Below, in pieces: positions 1-7,783 of a stretch of 64,000 bases of DNA. Position numbers and translations under genes: made by a program. Each line of letters starts with the position of its first letter. The stretch's first letter is position 1. The stretch is taken from contig NZ_JANTYS010000013.1 of NCBI RefSeq assembly GCF_024808255.1, forward strand, positions 124,001 through 188,000. The letters are read 5' to 3'. The notes under the pieces were generated by a model. It was not told the origin of the DNA. It saw nothing but the letters and a program-made list of their open reading frames with translations, and ran no database searches. This DNA comes from Mucilaginibacter dorajii. GTDB taxonomy: Bacteria > Bacteroidota > Bacteroidia > Sphingobacteriales > Sphingobacteriaceae.

Positions 1-1482
1 TCATCAAAACAAACTATTGGCTTTTTGGTAAGCGGTATTATACGCCATGACGATTTTATAAAGGATAATACCTTAAATATATCCAACCAAAACAAGTTGG
101 ATTCTGTGATCATCGCGAGATCGGCGCTTGGCAGGAGCAGCAGTTTTTTGAATTACAATATCAACTACAACGCTACACTTGATAAAAGCGGCAAAAGTAT
201 TGCTGCCGATGTAAACTACTCTACCTATAATCGCCATTCAAACGAGTATATTACCAACAACTTTTACACGCCCCAGGGCAATACCTACCGGGATGCACAG
301 CAATTGGAAAACCTGTCGCCATCAAATATTCACGTGTGGACATCTAAAATAGATTACATTAATCCGCTTGGTAAAGATTCACGCTTTGAAACGGGGGTTA
401 AATATAACCATGCCCAAAGCGATAACAACCTGATATTTGGCCCAAAGGTGAATAATACTTATGTGGTTGACCCTAACTTTAGCAATCGTTTCTTATATAA
501 GGAGATTGTAAGCTCGGGGTATGTTAATTATTATAACAAAACCGGCAAATGGGATATCACCGCCGGCTTACGTGCCGAAAATACCAAATCGACAGGTACT
601 ACCATATCACAGGAGGATGCCGCTGGCGACCCGAGCACCAAAAATTATTTTAACCTTTTTCCGCAGGCGCAGTTAAGTTATAGCTATACCGAAAAAAACT
701 TATTTACCCTAAGTTATAACCGGGGTATTAACCGGCCAACCTACCAGGACATTAATCCGTTTTTGTATTATACAGATCCTTATGATTACCGGTCGGGCAA
801 TAAAGATTTAAAGCCTGAATACACCAACGCCCTGCAGTTATCGCACACTTATAATGAAACTTACATAACAACGGTATACTATAACCAAACCAACGACGCT
901 TACGATTTTCCTATTTACAGGCAAAATGATACCACCAAGGTTAACATTACCGAGCGTAAGAACTTTGGCCAAATTTATATAGTAGGAATTTCCTTTTACG
1001 TGCCTGTGCAGATTACCCGGTGGTGGTCGGCCAATTTCAATTTAGATGTGGCGCACCTCAGGTATAAAGCTTACCCGGTTAATGGCAATTACGATAAAGC
1101 TTCGCAATACATCACTTTTAACAGTACACAAAATTTTGCCATAAGCAGCACCATTGCTGCCGAGTTATCTGGTCAGTACGAATCACCAACGGTGTATGGT
1201 GTTAGTCAGTTAAAGCAAACCCATTGGATTAATGCGGGCATCAGCAAACAGGTATTCAATAAACGGGGCAGCATCAAATTGAATGTTAACGATATTTTTA
1301 ACACTCAACGCGACCGCTATAGCGCGCTTTATCAAAACATAAACCTTTATGGGGTTGATAAAAAGGAAACCAGGGTTATCAGGCTTGGCTTTAGCTACCG
1401 CTTTGGTAAATCAACCGTAAAATCGGCAGCAAAACATGATACGGGCAGCGCGGATGAGCAGCGCCGTACTAATAGTAATTGA
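1..1482 (+). CDS. TonB-dependent receptor-type outer-membrane beta-barrel protein, 3' part
   Basis: The reading frame is open from base 1 and continues upstream of the window, so only the C-terminal ~493 residues are seen. They are made of alternating aromatic/polar strands typical of the outer membrane protein beta-barrel family of Bacteroidota TonB-dependent receptors: a GLRAENTKSTG strand, a LSYNRGINRPTYQDINPF block and the NKDLKPEYTNALQLSH motif shared by this family, then a closing FSYRFGK strand. The plug and any carboxypeptidase-regulatory-like N-terminal domain lie outside the window. The ~25-residue polar tail after the last strand is slightly unusual because barrels generally end on an aromatic residue. 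The substrate cannot be told from this part. A putative internal TTG start at base 25 is not a real start. Confidence 0.9.
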   Translation, partial: SSKQTIGFLVSGIIRHDDFIKDNTLNISNQNKLDSVIIARSALGRSSSFLNYNINYNATLDKSGKSIAADVNYSTYNRHSNEYITNNFYTPQGNTYRDAQQLENLSPSNIHVWTSKIDYINPLGKDSRFETGVKYNHAQSDNNLIFGPKVNNTYVVDPNFSNRFLYKEIVSSGYVNYYNKTGKWDITAGLRAENTKSTGTTISQEDAAGDPSTKNYFNLFPQAQLSYSYTEKNLFTLSYNRGINRPTYQDINPFLYYTDPYDYRSGNKDLKPEYTNALQLSHTYNETYITTVYYNQTNDAYDFPIYRQNDTTKVNITERKNFGQIYIVGISFYVPVQITRWWSANFNLDVAHLRYKAYPVNGNYDKASQYITFNSTQNFAISSTIAAELSGQYESPTVYGVSQLKQTHWINAGISKQVFNKRGSIKLNVNDIFNTQRDRYSALYQNINLYGVDKKETRVIRLGFSYRFGKSTVKSAAKHDTGSADEQRRTNSN

Positions 1483-1535
1483 TGTTGTGAAACGTGATCA
1501 TTCAGGGGAATCTGATTTAGGTATAGCGCAGACAA

Positions 1536-1667
1536 CTCACCCCGACGAGGCTCCGCCCCGTCTGCCCTTCTCTCCGACTGCGTCGCATAGAGGGGCTAAA
1601 AAGGTTTTTAACCCTCTTTGCGGCTTGCCGGAGAGAGGGTGGTCCAGCGAAGCGTAGACAGGGTGAG
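1536..1667. repeat. Palindromic repeat family F, copy 1
   Basis: This imperfect inverted repeat begins CTCACCCCGA and ends GGGTGAG. The inner arms contain CTCTCCGACTGCGTCGCAT on one side and TTGCCGGAGAGAGGG on the other, joined by TTTTTAACCCTCTTTGCGGC. A close second copy lies at 28221-28348. It lies between two convergent genes and has no convincing ORF, so it could act as a bidirectional terminator or be a non-autonomous mobile repeat. Confidence 0.8.
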
Positions 1668-1793
1668 CCGCAACCAGTGTTCAGCAAATGTTCTTGTAAA
1701 ACTAAACACTTCGCTGGCAAAGGAGTAATGATATACTGGCGATCTTTTTTATGCTATACTGTTTTTGATTAACCGACTTCAAGCAGCTTCGAA

Positions 1794-2009
1794 CTATTTT
1801 ATCCTCAATTCTGGATATCTCCCCTTTATCCGGGTTACAAAAAAGTTACCCAGGGATTCGGCGTTCATGAATTTTTTGAAGGTTGAGCGCGAAAAGCCAA
1901 AATATTGCCATATCCCCCCGCTTTCCCTGAACTCCAGTTCAAGAATCTTATTAAGTGCATCATAGCCTGCGCTACTTAATGCCGATGAGGTTACGGTTTG
2001 CCTTTGCAT
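1794..2009 (-). CDS. KTSC domain protein
   Basis: This 71-residue protein is almost entirely one KTSC domain. It has the family landmarks: VTSSALSSAGYD near the N-terminus (residues 6-17), a LELEFRESGGIWQYFGF strand pair (23-39), FMNAESLGNFF (47-57) and the terminal IKGRYPELRI. KTSC domains are named after the lysyl-tRNA synthetase C-terminal region and also occur as free-standing small proteins of unknown function; binding of RNA or of a partner protein is possible but not shown here. The length fits a stand-alone KTSC protein. The start codon is embedded in an 11 bp inverted repeat. The opposite-strand frame (1765-1965) is a shadow. Confidence 0.85.
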   Translation of the reverse strand: MQRQTVTSSALSSAGYDALNKILELEFRESGGIWQYFGFSRSTFKKFMNAESLGNFFVTRIKGRYPELRIK

Positions 2010-2034
2010 AATATTATGGCGGTCATAATATTAT
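2008..2034. promoter_or_regulatory. 11 bp inverted repeat over the KTSC gene start
   Basis: ATAATATTATG (2008-2018) and CATAATATTAT (2024-2034) are perfect reverse complements with a 5-base spacer. The repeat spans the start codon and leader of the KTSC gene. It could be an operator or a translation-controlling hairpin; this role is inferred from position only. Confidence 0.4.
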
Positions 2035-2068
2035 AATATCAGAATCCCTAAAAAGGTTTTAATTATAT

Positions 2069-2452
2069 TTAGCCGGCGTGCCCGCTAAGCATACTTGCCA
2101 TAATGATGAGCAAAACCAACAGGGTTATGCCCAGGTACATATAATCTTTCTCCAGTACAAAGCCTATGGCCGAAAACACCACCCTGATAATGGGCGTAGC
2201 TATCAGCAATATAATACCGGCTTGTATAATTGCCCTGCCCCGGCCGGTAAAAATACCATTGAGAATGCCGCCTGCGCTGTGCACAAAATCGGGCACACCT
2301 TTAAATGTGCTGTAATCAACATGGCTTTGACCGTGCCTGTACAGATAAAGTACGCCGCCAATAAATACTACGCTCATAGATATTAAAACCCCCGCGCGTA
2401 GTATCCAGCCTATTACGGCCTGCATATCGGTATCTTTAAATTTATGGTTCAT
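2069..2452 (-). CDS. DUF1634 domain membrane protein
   Basis: This 127-residue protein has three hydrophobic segments (about residues 13-35, 73-95 and 103-123) and matches the DUF1634 family: DMQAVIGWILRAGVLIS at the start and GRAIIQAGIILLIATPIIRV in the middle. DUF1634 proteins are usually encoded directly after TauE/SafE-type permeases and are thought to be accessory subunits. Here the permease (4098-4934) is upstream in the same direction, but a glycosidase gene sits between them. The start overlaps the stop of that glycosidase gene by an ATGA-type overlap, so the two are likely translationally coupled. The biochemical role is unknown. Confidence 0.85.
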   Translation of the reverse strand: MNHKFKDTDMQAVIGWILRAGVLISMSVVFIGGVLYLYRHGQSHVDYSTFKGVPDFVHSAGGILNGIFTGRGRAIIQAGIILLIATPIIRVVFSAIGFVLEKDYMYLGITLLVLLIIMASMLSGHAG

Positions 2453-4017
2453 TGGGCTTGGTTCATTAGTTCATTGGGCTTGTCTATTCCAGTCGCTTTT
2501 ACCAACACCGGGTTTGAGCGGTCACTTTCATTTTTTAGCCTGTCAATAGCGGTAACCACGTAGATATAAGATTTTCCTTTTTGCACGGTTTTATCTTTAT
2601 ATTCAATAGCTGCATCGTATTGGATGCTTAAAATGTATTGAGGATCATCGGTATTGATCCGGGCGTTTTCATCAAATCGATAGATCACATAGCCGTAAAC
2701 GGCTTCGCTATCCCTGGCCATAGCCGGCTGCTGCCATTTTAAGTTGATGCCACTGGGTTCTGCGCTGGCCGTTAGCCCAACCGGGGGCATAGGGGCGACA
2801 GAATCAAGCCATAGCATTACCGGCGGCAGGGCGGGGTAGTGGTAATAATTATTTTTTAATGAATCTGTAAAGCCAAGTGGGTTTGCGGTAAGCGATTTGG
2901 AACTGAAATATACGCTGCCTTGAACCCTTGGGTTATTACGCAGATATTTGATCTCGTTTGGTAATTCGGCAGGCTGTCTAAACGCAGGCAGTTTGTTTTC
3001 AATAATACGGTAAGGGGCCTGGCCAATATATAAATGCCGGTTGTTAACCTGGTTGGCCCACCAATCAATCATCACGTTAAAGGCCACCAGTTTGTCATTT
3101 AGTGGCCGGTAAAGCTGCGGGTTAATATAATCTACCCAGCCTTCCTGTACCCATTTACGCGAGTCGGCAAAAAGCTCATAATAAGAATCGCCTCCGTGGG
3201 TATCAGATCCTTCGGGATTTTGATACTTGTTGGCCCAGATAGAAAAGGGGCTCATTCCAAACTTTAAACGGGGATTATGCGCGTGGATACTATCTCCCAA
3301 TGCTTTAACAAGCCTATTAACATTATCCCGTCGCCAGTCTTTAATATTACTAAATCCCGATCCGTATTTGGCGTAAGTAAGCTGATCATTCAGTTGCTGA
3401 CCTGCCACATGGTATGGATAAAAATAATCGTCCATGTGGATGCCATCCACATCATAATTATCGACCACATCTAATACAACGCGGATGATATATTCCTGCA
3501 CTTCGGGCAAACCCGGATTAAACAGTTTTTGGCCGCCATATTCAAAAAACCATTCCGGGTGAATATTAGTAATGTGGTGTGGACTTAAATTGGCATAATC
3601 AGCGTCCTTGGTAGCACGATACGGGTTAAACCAGGCATGCAGTTCCATCCCGCGTTTATGTGCTTCCTGTATGGCAAATTCCAAAGGATCATATAAAGGA
3701 TAGGGCGCTATACCCTGCTTACCGGTAAGCCACTTTGACCACGGCTCCCTGCTTTTTGCATAAAATGCGTCGGCTGCGGGGCGAATTTGCAGCATAATGG
3801 CGTTGATACCTGCCGCGTGGTGGGCATCCAGCAGGTCGGTTAGTTCTTTTTTCTGTTGATCAGTGCTTTCTCCGGGTTTGGTTGGCCAGTCGATATTTTC
3901 AACAGATGCTACCCACACCCCTCTGAACTCACGCTTTGGCGACTTTAATTGCTGCGCAAGGGAAGCGTTCATCAACCCCAACAAAACAACCATTAAAACC
4001 AAATATCTTTTACTCAT
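2449..4017 (-). CDS. GHL10 (DUF187) glycoside hydrolase-like lipoprotein/secreted protein with fibronectin III domain
   Basis: The chosen start gives 522 residues with a clear signal peptide (MSKRYLVLMVVLLGLMNASL then AQQ); a longer frame from 4059 only adds repeat-derived residues. The catalytic-type domain covers about residues 25-360 and shows the GHL10/DUF187 pattern: EFRGVWVASVENIDWP, GINAIMLQIRPAADAFY, MELHAWFNPYRA and YDVDGIHMDDYFYPY. A fibronectin type III-like domain follows at about 410-510. Such proteins are predicted to cleave cell-wall or polysaccharide glycosidic bonds in the periplasm or at the surface; the substrate is not established. The last codons (NELMNQAQ) are written by the TTCATTAG/TTCATTGG repeat family, and a second copy of that repeat lies just upstream, so the gene is bracketed by inverted repeats between TauE and DUF1634. 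Confidence 0.88.
   Translation of the reverse strand: MSKRYLVLMVVLLGLMNASLAQQLKSPKREFRGVWVASVENIDWPTKPGESTDQQKKELTDLLDAHHAAGINAIMLQIRPAADAFYAKSREPWSKWLTGKQGIAPYPLYDPLEFAIQEAHKRGMELHAWFNPYRATKDADYANLSPHHITNIHPEWFFEYGGQKLFNPGLPEVQEYIIRVVLDVVDNYDVDGIHMDDYFYPYHVAGQQLNDQLTYAKYGSGFSNIKDWRRDNVNRLVKALGDSIHAHNPRLKFGMSPFSIWANKYQNPEGSDTHGGDSYYELFADSRKWVQEGWVDYINPQLYRPLNDKLVAFNVMIDWWANQVNNRHLYIGQAPYRIIENKLPAFRQPAELPNEIKYLRNNPRVQGSVYFSSKSLTANPLGFTDSLKNNYYHYPALPPVMLWLDSVAPMPPVGLTASAEPSGINLKWQQPAMARDSEAVYGYVIYRFDENARINTDDPQYILSIQYDAAIEYKDKTVQKGKSYIYVVTAIDRLKNESDRSNPVLVKATGIDKPNELMNQAQ
2453..2480. repeat. TTCATTAG/TTCATTGG word repeat (family E)
   Basis: The plus strand reads GGTTCATTAGTTCATTGGGC. It forms the last codons of the glycosidase gene and is the reverse complement of the repeat at 4053-4091. 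Confidence 0.65.
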
Positions 4018-4052
4018 TTTATCCTGTTTTATAATTAGATATTCACCATAAA

Positions 4053-4091
4053 AGACCAATGAACAACTGAACTAATGAACCAATGAACAAT
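4053..4091. repeat. TTCATTAG/TTCATTGG word repeat (family E), inverted copy
   Basis: The stretch contains CTGAACTAATGAACCAATG, the inverted form of the repeat at 2453-2480. It fills the gap between the permease stop and the glycosidase start. Confidence 0.65.
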
Positions 4092-4097
4092 GCCGAA

Positions 4098-4934
4098 CTA
4101 TATCTTCCCCGTAAACCCGTTATAGATCATCTGCGAAGCTAAAAAAGTTACCACTACAGCAAACACCCAACGCAGCCAGCCTGATGAACTGGTATGCACC
4201 AATATTTTTGATCCGCTTAAGGCCCCCAATAAAACCCCGATGGCAACCGGCATGGAAAGCCCCGGATCAATATAACCACGTTGCAGGTAAACCACGGCAC
4301 TGGCGGCAGCGGTAACACCTATCATAAAATTACTGGTGGTGGTTGATACTTTAAAGGGGATACGCATAATAGTATCCATAGCCAGCACTTTTAAAGCGCC
4401 CGACCCAATACCAAGCAAACCAGAAATAGTACCGGCAAACATCATCATAAAAAAACCGCCGCCTACATTTTTAACTTTGTAATCAACCGAGCCATTATTG
4501 GTAGGGAAAGTACTGTTGAGTTTTAGTTTGTCGGCAAGGGCGCTATGTTCCTGGTTGATAACTTCAGCTTTCTTTTTTAAAGACATGATAGCCGATAAAA
4601 TGAGAATCACTCCAAATAAAATGGCAATATAATGAGTAGGGATATAAACGGCTATAAGTGCGCCAACCATAGCGCCGGCCGTGGTGGCTATCTCCAAAAA
4701 CATGCCCAGCCTGATGTTGGTGATGCCTTCTTTAACATAGGCCGCTGCCGAACCTGATGAGGTGGCTATAACCGATACCAGCGACGCGCCGATAGCGTAA
4801 TGAATATCTACATTTAACAATAAAGTAAGCAGGGGAATGATGACCACCCCGCCGCCCAGGCCGGTTAGCGAACCTAATAAGCCGGCAAAATAGGAGCCCA
4901 CCAATATAATAAGCGTAAGTACAAGTACCGACAT
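4098..4934 (-). CDS. TauE/SafE family sulfite exporter-like permease
   Basis: This 278-residue integral membrane protein has eight or so hydrophobic segments and the two internally related TauE/SafE signatures: SLTGLGGGVVIIPLL (residues 22-36) and the second-half GTISGLLGIGSGALKVLAMD. The family moves sulfite, sulfonates or related small anions across the cytoplasmic membrane; the actual substrate here is not known. The polar loop around residues 120-155 separates the two halves. It is the first gene of a minus-strand set with the glycosidase and DUF1634, and its usual partner DUF1634 is displaced. The nearest other sulfur-related gene is a rhodanese-like protein at 5460-5855, which weakly suggests sulfur oxyanion handling. 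Confidence 0.9.
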   Translation of the reverse strand: MSVLVLTLIILVGSYFAGLLGSLTGLGGGVVIIPLLTLLLNVDIHYAIGASLVSVIATSSGSAAAYVKEGITNIRLGMFLEIATTAGAMVGALIAVYIPTHYIAILFGVILILSAIMSLKKKAEVINQEHSALADKLKLNSTFPTNNGSVDYKVKNVGGGFFMMMFAGTISGLLGIGSGALKVLAMDTIMRIPFKVSTTTSNFMIGVTAAASAVVYLQRGYIDPGLSMPVAIGVLLGALSGSKILVHTSSSGWLRWVFAVVVTFLASQMIYNGFTGKI

Positions 4935-5068
4935 AATTCGCAGCGATATTGAACTGCGAAAGTAGCAATAACTTTTTTAGAAGCCGGTAACAAAATGGTG
5001 AGGAGGGTATGTTGTTTCCGATAGATTCATATAGCTATATCGAAGCTTTTTTTATTCCCTCCCAACGG

Positions 5069-5295
5069 GCTACTGTGTGTACACATCTTTTGTTTTTTAA
5101 CACATAAATAAAAAACGTTGTCATTTCGAACGAACCGAGGTGGGATTGTGCGCCGGAGGTGAGGAGAAATCTTCTAAAAGCTAACTTCGGCCATGCAAAT
5201 CGTACAAGATTTCTCCTTGCGCCCCACTTTTCCCTACCCTTGCTCGTTCGAAATGACATTTTTCTTTATCAAGAAAGATGTGTACACACAGTAGC
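5069..5295 (-). mobile_element. MITE-like inverted-repeat element A, copy 1
   Basis: The element is 227 bp and ends in the terminal inverted repeat GCTACTGTGTGTACACATC at both ends. CCAACGGG is directly repeated at 5062-5069 and 5296-5303, the expected 7-8 bp target-site duplication. Removing the element would restore the hairpin CCCTCC-CAACGG-GAGGGG. Inside are second arms TGTCATTTCGAACGA and TCGTTCGAAATGACA and an inner stem around AGGAGAAATCTT / AAGATTTCTCC. It has no transposase. The orientation is opposite to copies at 37418 and 44279. Frames called on it (5035-5259, 5159-5374) are not genes. Confidence 0.8.
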
Positions 5296-5303
5296 CCAAC
5301 GGG

Positions 5304-5459
5304 AGGGGTGGGTGGGCGATGCGCGCAAATGCAGGGAGGGGTTTCTAAAAGCGACTATAAACCGTATTAACTAATAGCTCCCTAAACCCCTACCTCCCCC
5401 TTCCCCAAGGAAGGAATCGCACACGCCCAGCGCTTTTGTCTATTTGAGAACTATTCCCA
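5304..5459. other. Non-coding, GC-rich hairpin debris
   Basis: The stretch after the element holds the right half of the interrupted hairpin (GAGGGGTGGGTGGG) and a CTACCTCCCCCTTCCCC tract similar to family J hairpins elsewhere. I see no gene in it. Confidence 0.5.
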
Positions 5460-5855
5460 TCAACAAGCGCATTGAATTTGTAACCCCGCTGTTTGATGCG
5501 TTCCCTCGGTTTCATAACCATCAAATTTCCACCATTCAATGCCGCCCATCAGTTCGCGTACGTTGAAGCCCAATCTGGCCATGTTTAACGCTCCTTTGGT
5601 TGATGCGTTGCAGCCTATGCCATCGCAATAGGTTACATAAATGGCAGCCCTGTCAAAATGGGCTGTTGTTTGCTCGTTCATATCCCGGTGGTTTAGGTTA
5701 ATGGCACCCGGGATGTGTTCTTTAACAAAAGCAAAATCTTTACGGGCATCTATCGGGATAATGTTTTCTTTGGCTTCCAGGGCCGCGAATAAATCGGAAG
5801 GGTCCATTTCAAAGGCTAATTTGTTTTGATAGTGATTAATTGCTGCTGTGTTCAT
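5460..5855 (-). CDS. Rhodanese-like domain protein
   Basis: This 131-residue single-domain protein has the rhodanese fold signature: IIPIDARKDFAFVKEHIPGA (residues 32-51, the CH2A-like segment) and the active-site loop CDGIGC starting at Cys77 followed by a helix (NASTKGALNMARLGF). The final GGIEWWKFDGYETEG is typical of the C-terminal edge. Rhodaneses carry sulfane sulfur on the active-site Cys as a persulfide; the donor is unknown here. It has no signal peptide and is probably cytoplasmic. It is divergent from the LysR gene at 5981, which may control it. The C-terminus ends CAC, adding two more cysteines, a small oddity. Confidence 0.88.
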   Translation of the reverse strand: MNTAAINHYQNKLAFEMDPSDLFAALEAKENIIPIDARKDFAFVKEHIPGAINLNHRDMNEQTTAHFDRAAIYVTYCDGIGCNASTKGALNMARLGFNVRELMGGIEWWKFDGYETEGTHQTAGLQIQCAC

Positions 5856-5928
5856 ATTTATAATTTTATGTTGATGCCAAATGTAGGGGGAGCATCAACC
5901 GTTTTTATATGAGAAACACAGCATGTGC

Positions 5929-5938
5929 TTATGCATAA
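5929..5938. promoter_or_regulatory. Palindrome in the rhodanese/LysR divergent region
   Basis: TTATGCATAA is a perfect 10 bp palindrome within GCTTATGCATAAAGC, placed between the divergent rhodanese and LysR starts. It is a candidate operator for the LysR protein, inferred from position and symmetry only. Confidence 0.3.
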
Positions 5939-5980
5939 AGCTCATCGTTGCATGTACGTGCCGTTGCTTATATTTACCTG

Positions 5981-6868
5981 ATGGAAACAAGGCACCTGCG
6001 CTTAATTAAAACTATTGCCGACGAAAAAGGGATCACCAAATCCTTAGATAAACTTTTTTTAACGCAATCTGCCGTAAGTCACCAGTTGCGTGATATTGAA
6101 GAGCGCTTAGGTGCCAAGATCTTTTATCGCACTAAAAAACAATGGGAGTTAACCGCCGAGGGCAGGATATTGTACGATACAGCCGAAAAGGTACTGGCCG
6201 AAATTGACAAGGCCACCTTACTCATCAACAGCATGCGGGAGGGGCATGCAGGCACTATCCGGTTGAGTACAGAATGTTTAACCACATACCATTGGCTACC
6301 CGCGTTTATGGTGCGCATGAAAATCCTGTATCCTAACCTGGAAGTAAAGATCATGATGGAAGGCACACATAAGCCATTACAAAAACTGCTTGATAATGAG
6401 CTTGACCTGGGCATAACCACCGACCCCTGGGATGATAAAAGCATTAAATATGTGGAGTTATTTAAAGATGAAGTAGTGGCCGTGCTACCGGCCAACCATC
6501 ATTTGGCAACCAGAAAATTTATAACCGAAGAGGATTTTACAGGTGAAACGCTCATCATCCATTCTTACCCAATGGAAACCGTTACCGTTCACCAGCATTT
6601 TTTGCGGCATAAAAAGGTATCGCCCAAAAACATCATCGCTATGCCCATAACCGAGGGAGCAATGGCTATGGTAAAAGCAGGTATGGGGATCATGACTTTG
6701 CCTAAGTGGGTATTAAAAGCGTTTGTTTCATCGCCGGAACTGGCCATTGTAAGGATAGGACCAAAAGGACTGATCCGTGCCAACTACGCCGCCATCAGGC
6801 ACGAAGATGCCGGTAAAAAATACCTGCAGGATTTTATACAAAACTTAAAAGAAGAACTTGAAAAATAG
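5981..6868 (+). CDS. LysR family transcriptional regulator (MetR-like)
   Basis: The product is 295 residues from the ATG at 5981; the upstream in-frame codons lack family similarity, and METRHLRLIKTIADEKGITK is the standard start of this subfamily. The winged helix-turn-helix spans about residues 1-60 (LTQSAVSHQLRDIEERLG), followed by the two-lobed effector-binding domain (about 90-290). The N-terminus resembles MetR, the regulator of methionine and sulfur metabolism, but the target is inferred only. It is divergent from the rhodanese-like gene and overlaps the acetyltransferase gene downstream by 11 bases, so these may be co-transcribed. Confidence 0.88.
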   Translation: METRHLRLIKTIADEKGITKSLDKLFLTQSAVSHQLRDIEERLGAKIFYRTKKQWELTAEGRILYDTAEKVLAEIDKATLLINSMREGHAGTIRLSTECLTTYHWLPAFMVRMKILYPNLEVKIMMEGTHKPLQKLLDNELDLGITTDPWDDKSIKYVELFKDEVVAVLPANHHLATRKFITEEDFTGETLIIHSYPMETVTVHQHFLRHKKVSPKNIIAMPITEGAMAMVKAGMGIMTLPKWVLKAFVSSPELAIVRIGPKGLIRANYAAIRHEDAGKKYLQDFIQNLKEELEK

Positions 6869-7322
6869 CACCCATCACAACATCCGCCCGGTTGAACCGG
6901 CCGACCTGGATGAACTTTTGATCATGATGCAGGAACATGCCGATTTTGAAAGGGCAGCTTTTAATCCCGGGGGCAAAAAAGACAAACTGAAGGCAGCTTT
7001 ATTTAATGAACCGCAAAGGCTCCATTGCTGGGTGGTAGCTATAGATGAGAAACTTGTTGGCTTTGTATCCTACACTTTTGATTACTCCACCTGGGATGCC
7101 GCCGAATTTATGTATATGGACTGCCTGTTTTTGCGCGAACGGACCCGCGGCAAGGGCATAGGCAGCGAGATCATCAAACGGCTAACTACAGTTGCAGCCG
7201 AACGTAACTGCATCAATATTCAATGGCAAACACCCGCCTTTAATACTCCGGCCATTAACTTTTATATTAAAAATAAAGCGCTGGCTGCCGATAAGGTGAG
7301 GTTTACATTGAAGATTGGTTGA
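6858..7322 (+). CDS. GNAT family N-acetyltransferase
   Basis: The 154-residue protein covers one complete GNAT domain: the beta1 strand HNIRPVEPADLDELL, the central YMDCLFLRERTRGKGIGSEI with the acetyl-CoA-binding R/Q-x-x-G-x-G/A form (TRGKGIGSEI, about residues 93-102), and the final NTPAINFYIKNKA helix. It transfers an acetyl group from acetyl-CoA to an amine; the substrate is unknown. The start is a TTG at 6858 inside the end of the LysR gene, because no ATG precedes the first domain strand. This overlap suggests translational coupling with the regulator. Confidence 0.85.
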   Translation: MKNSTHHNIRPVEPADLDELLIMMQEHADFERAAFNPGGKKDKLKAALFNEPQRLHCWVVAIDEKLVGFVSYTFDYSTWDAAEFMYMDCLFLRERTRGKGIGSEIIKRLTTVAAERNCINIQWQTPAFNTPAINFYIKNKALAADKVRFTLKIG

Positions 7323-7381
7323 TGGGGTGGTTGTCAGAGGAATCAATTTTTGAAATTAAAAGCGTATCAGAAGTCCCCACT

Positions 7382-7416
7382 TTTATGCATAATAGGTAGC
7401 ACCTATGGTGCATAAA
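7382..7416. repeat. Short inverted repeat, family D relative
   Basis: TTTTATGCA and TGCATAAAA flank a core containing ATAGGTAGCACCTAT, which is itself self-complementary. It shares the TAGGTAGC word with the larger repeat immediately downstream. Confidence 0.55.
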
Positions 7417-7428
7417 AATCTTTTATGT

Positions 7429-7581
7429 TTTTTTCTACAAATAGGTAGCCGCTATGCGGCAAGCATGTTTGCGGGGTGGTATCGGCGGTTTTATATATAG
7501 GTAATCCAGCCGCAACTAATAGTCGATTTTTTTACAATACGCCTTTTCTGCCGCATAGCGGCTACCTATTTGTAGAAAAAA
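7429..7581. repeat. Perfect 33 bp inverted repeat (family D)
   Basis: The arms 7429-7461 and 7549-7581 are perfect reverse complements over 33 bases, containing CTACAAATAGGTAGCCGC and its complement, separated by 87 bases. A third partial arm (GCCGCGTAGCGGCTACCTAT, 7598-7617) follows. The rest of 7323-7783 has no gene that I can support; the frame at 7476-7661 is repeat-derived. Confidence 0.85.
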
Positions 7582-7783
7582 GCCCTCCCCACGAGATGCC
7601 GCGTAGCGGCTACCTATCTACAGTTTGGATATATCTTCTTTTAGGGAATACATTTTTTTAGGAGCGATTTTCCTTTGCTGTTTGTCCTCCATTTCCTCAA
7701 CCCTAAGTATTTTAATATATAACGCCAATAATACATTTCAGCTAAATTAGTTTTACTATTTTAAGCCCACTAAACTTAAGTAC

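Noticed and set aside
1436..1720. ORFs at 1436-1657 (+) and 1517-1720 (-)
   Set aside because: Both cover palindromic repeat F and have repeat-derived sequences such as RLPFSPTASHRG.
5035..5374. Reading frames of about 70 residues on both strands
   Set aside because: They lie within element A and its flanks; the same phrases (KCHFERA, RFLLAPHFS) arise in every copy, so they are repeat translations.
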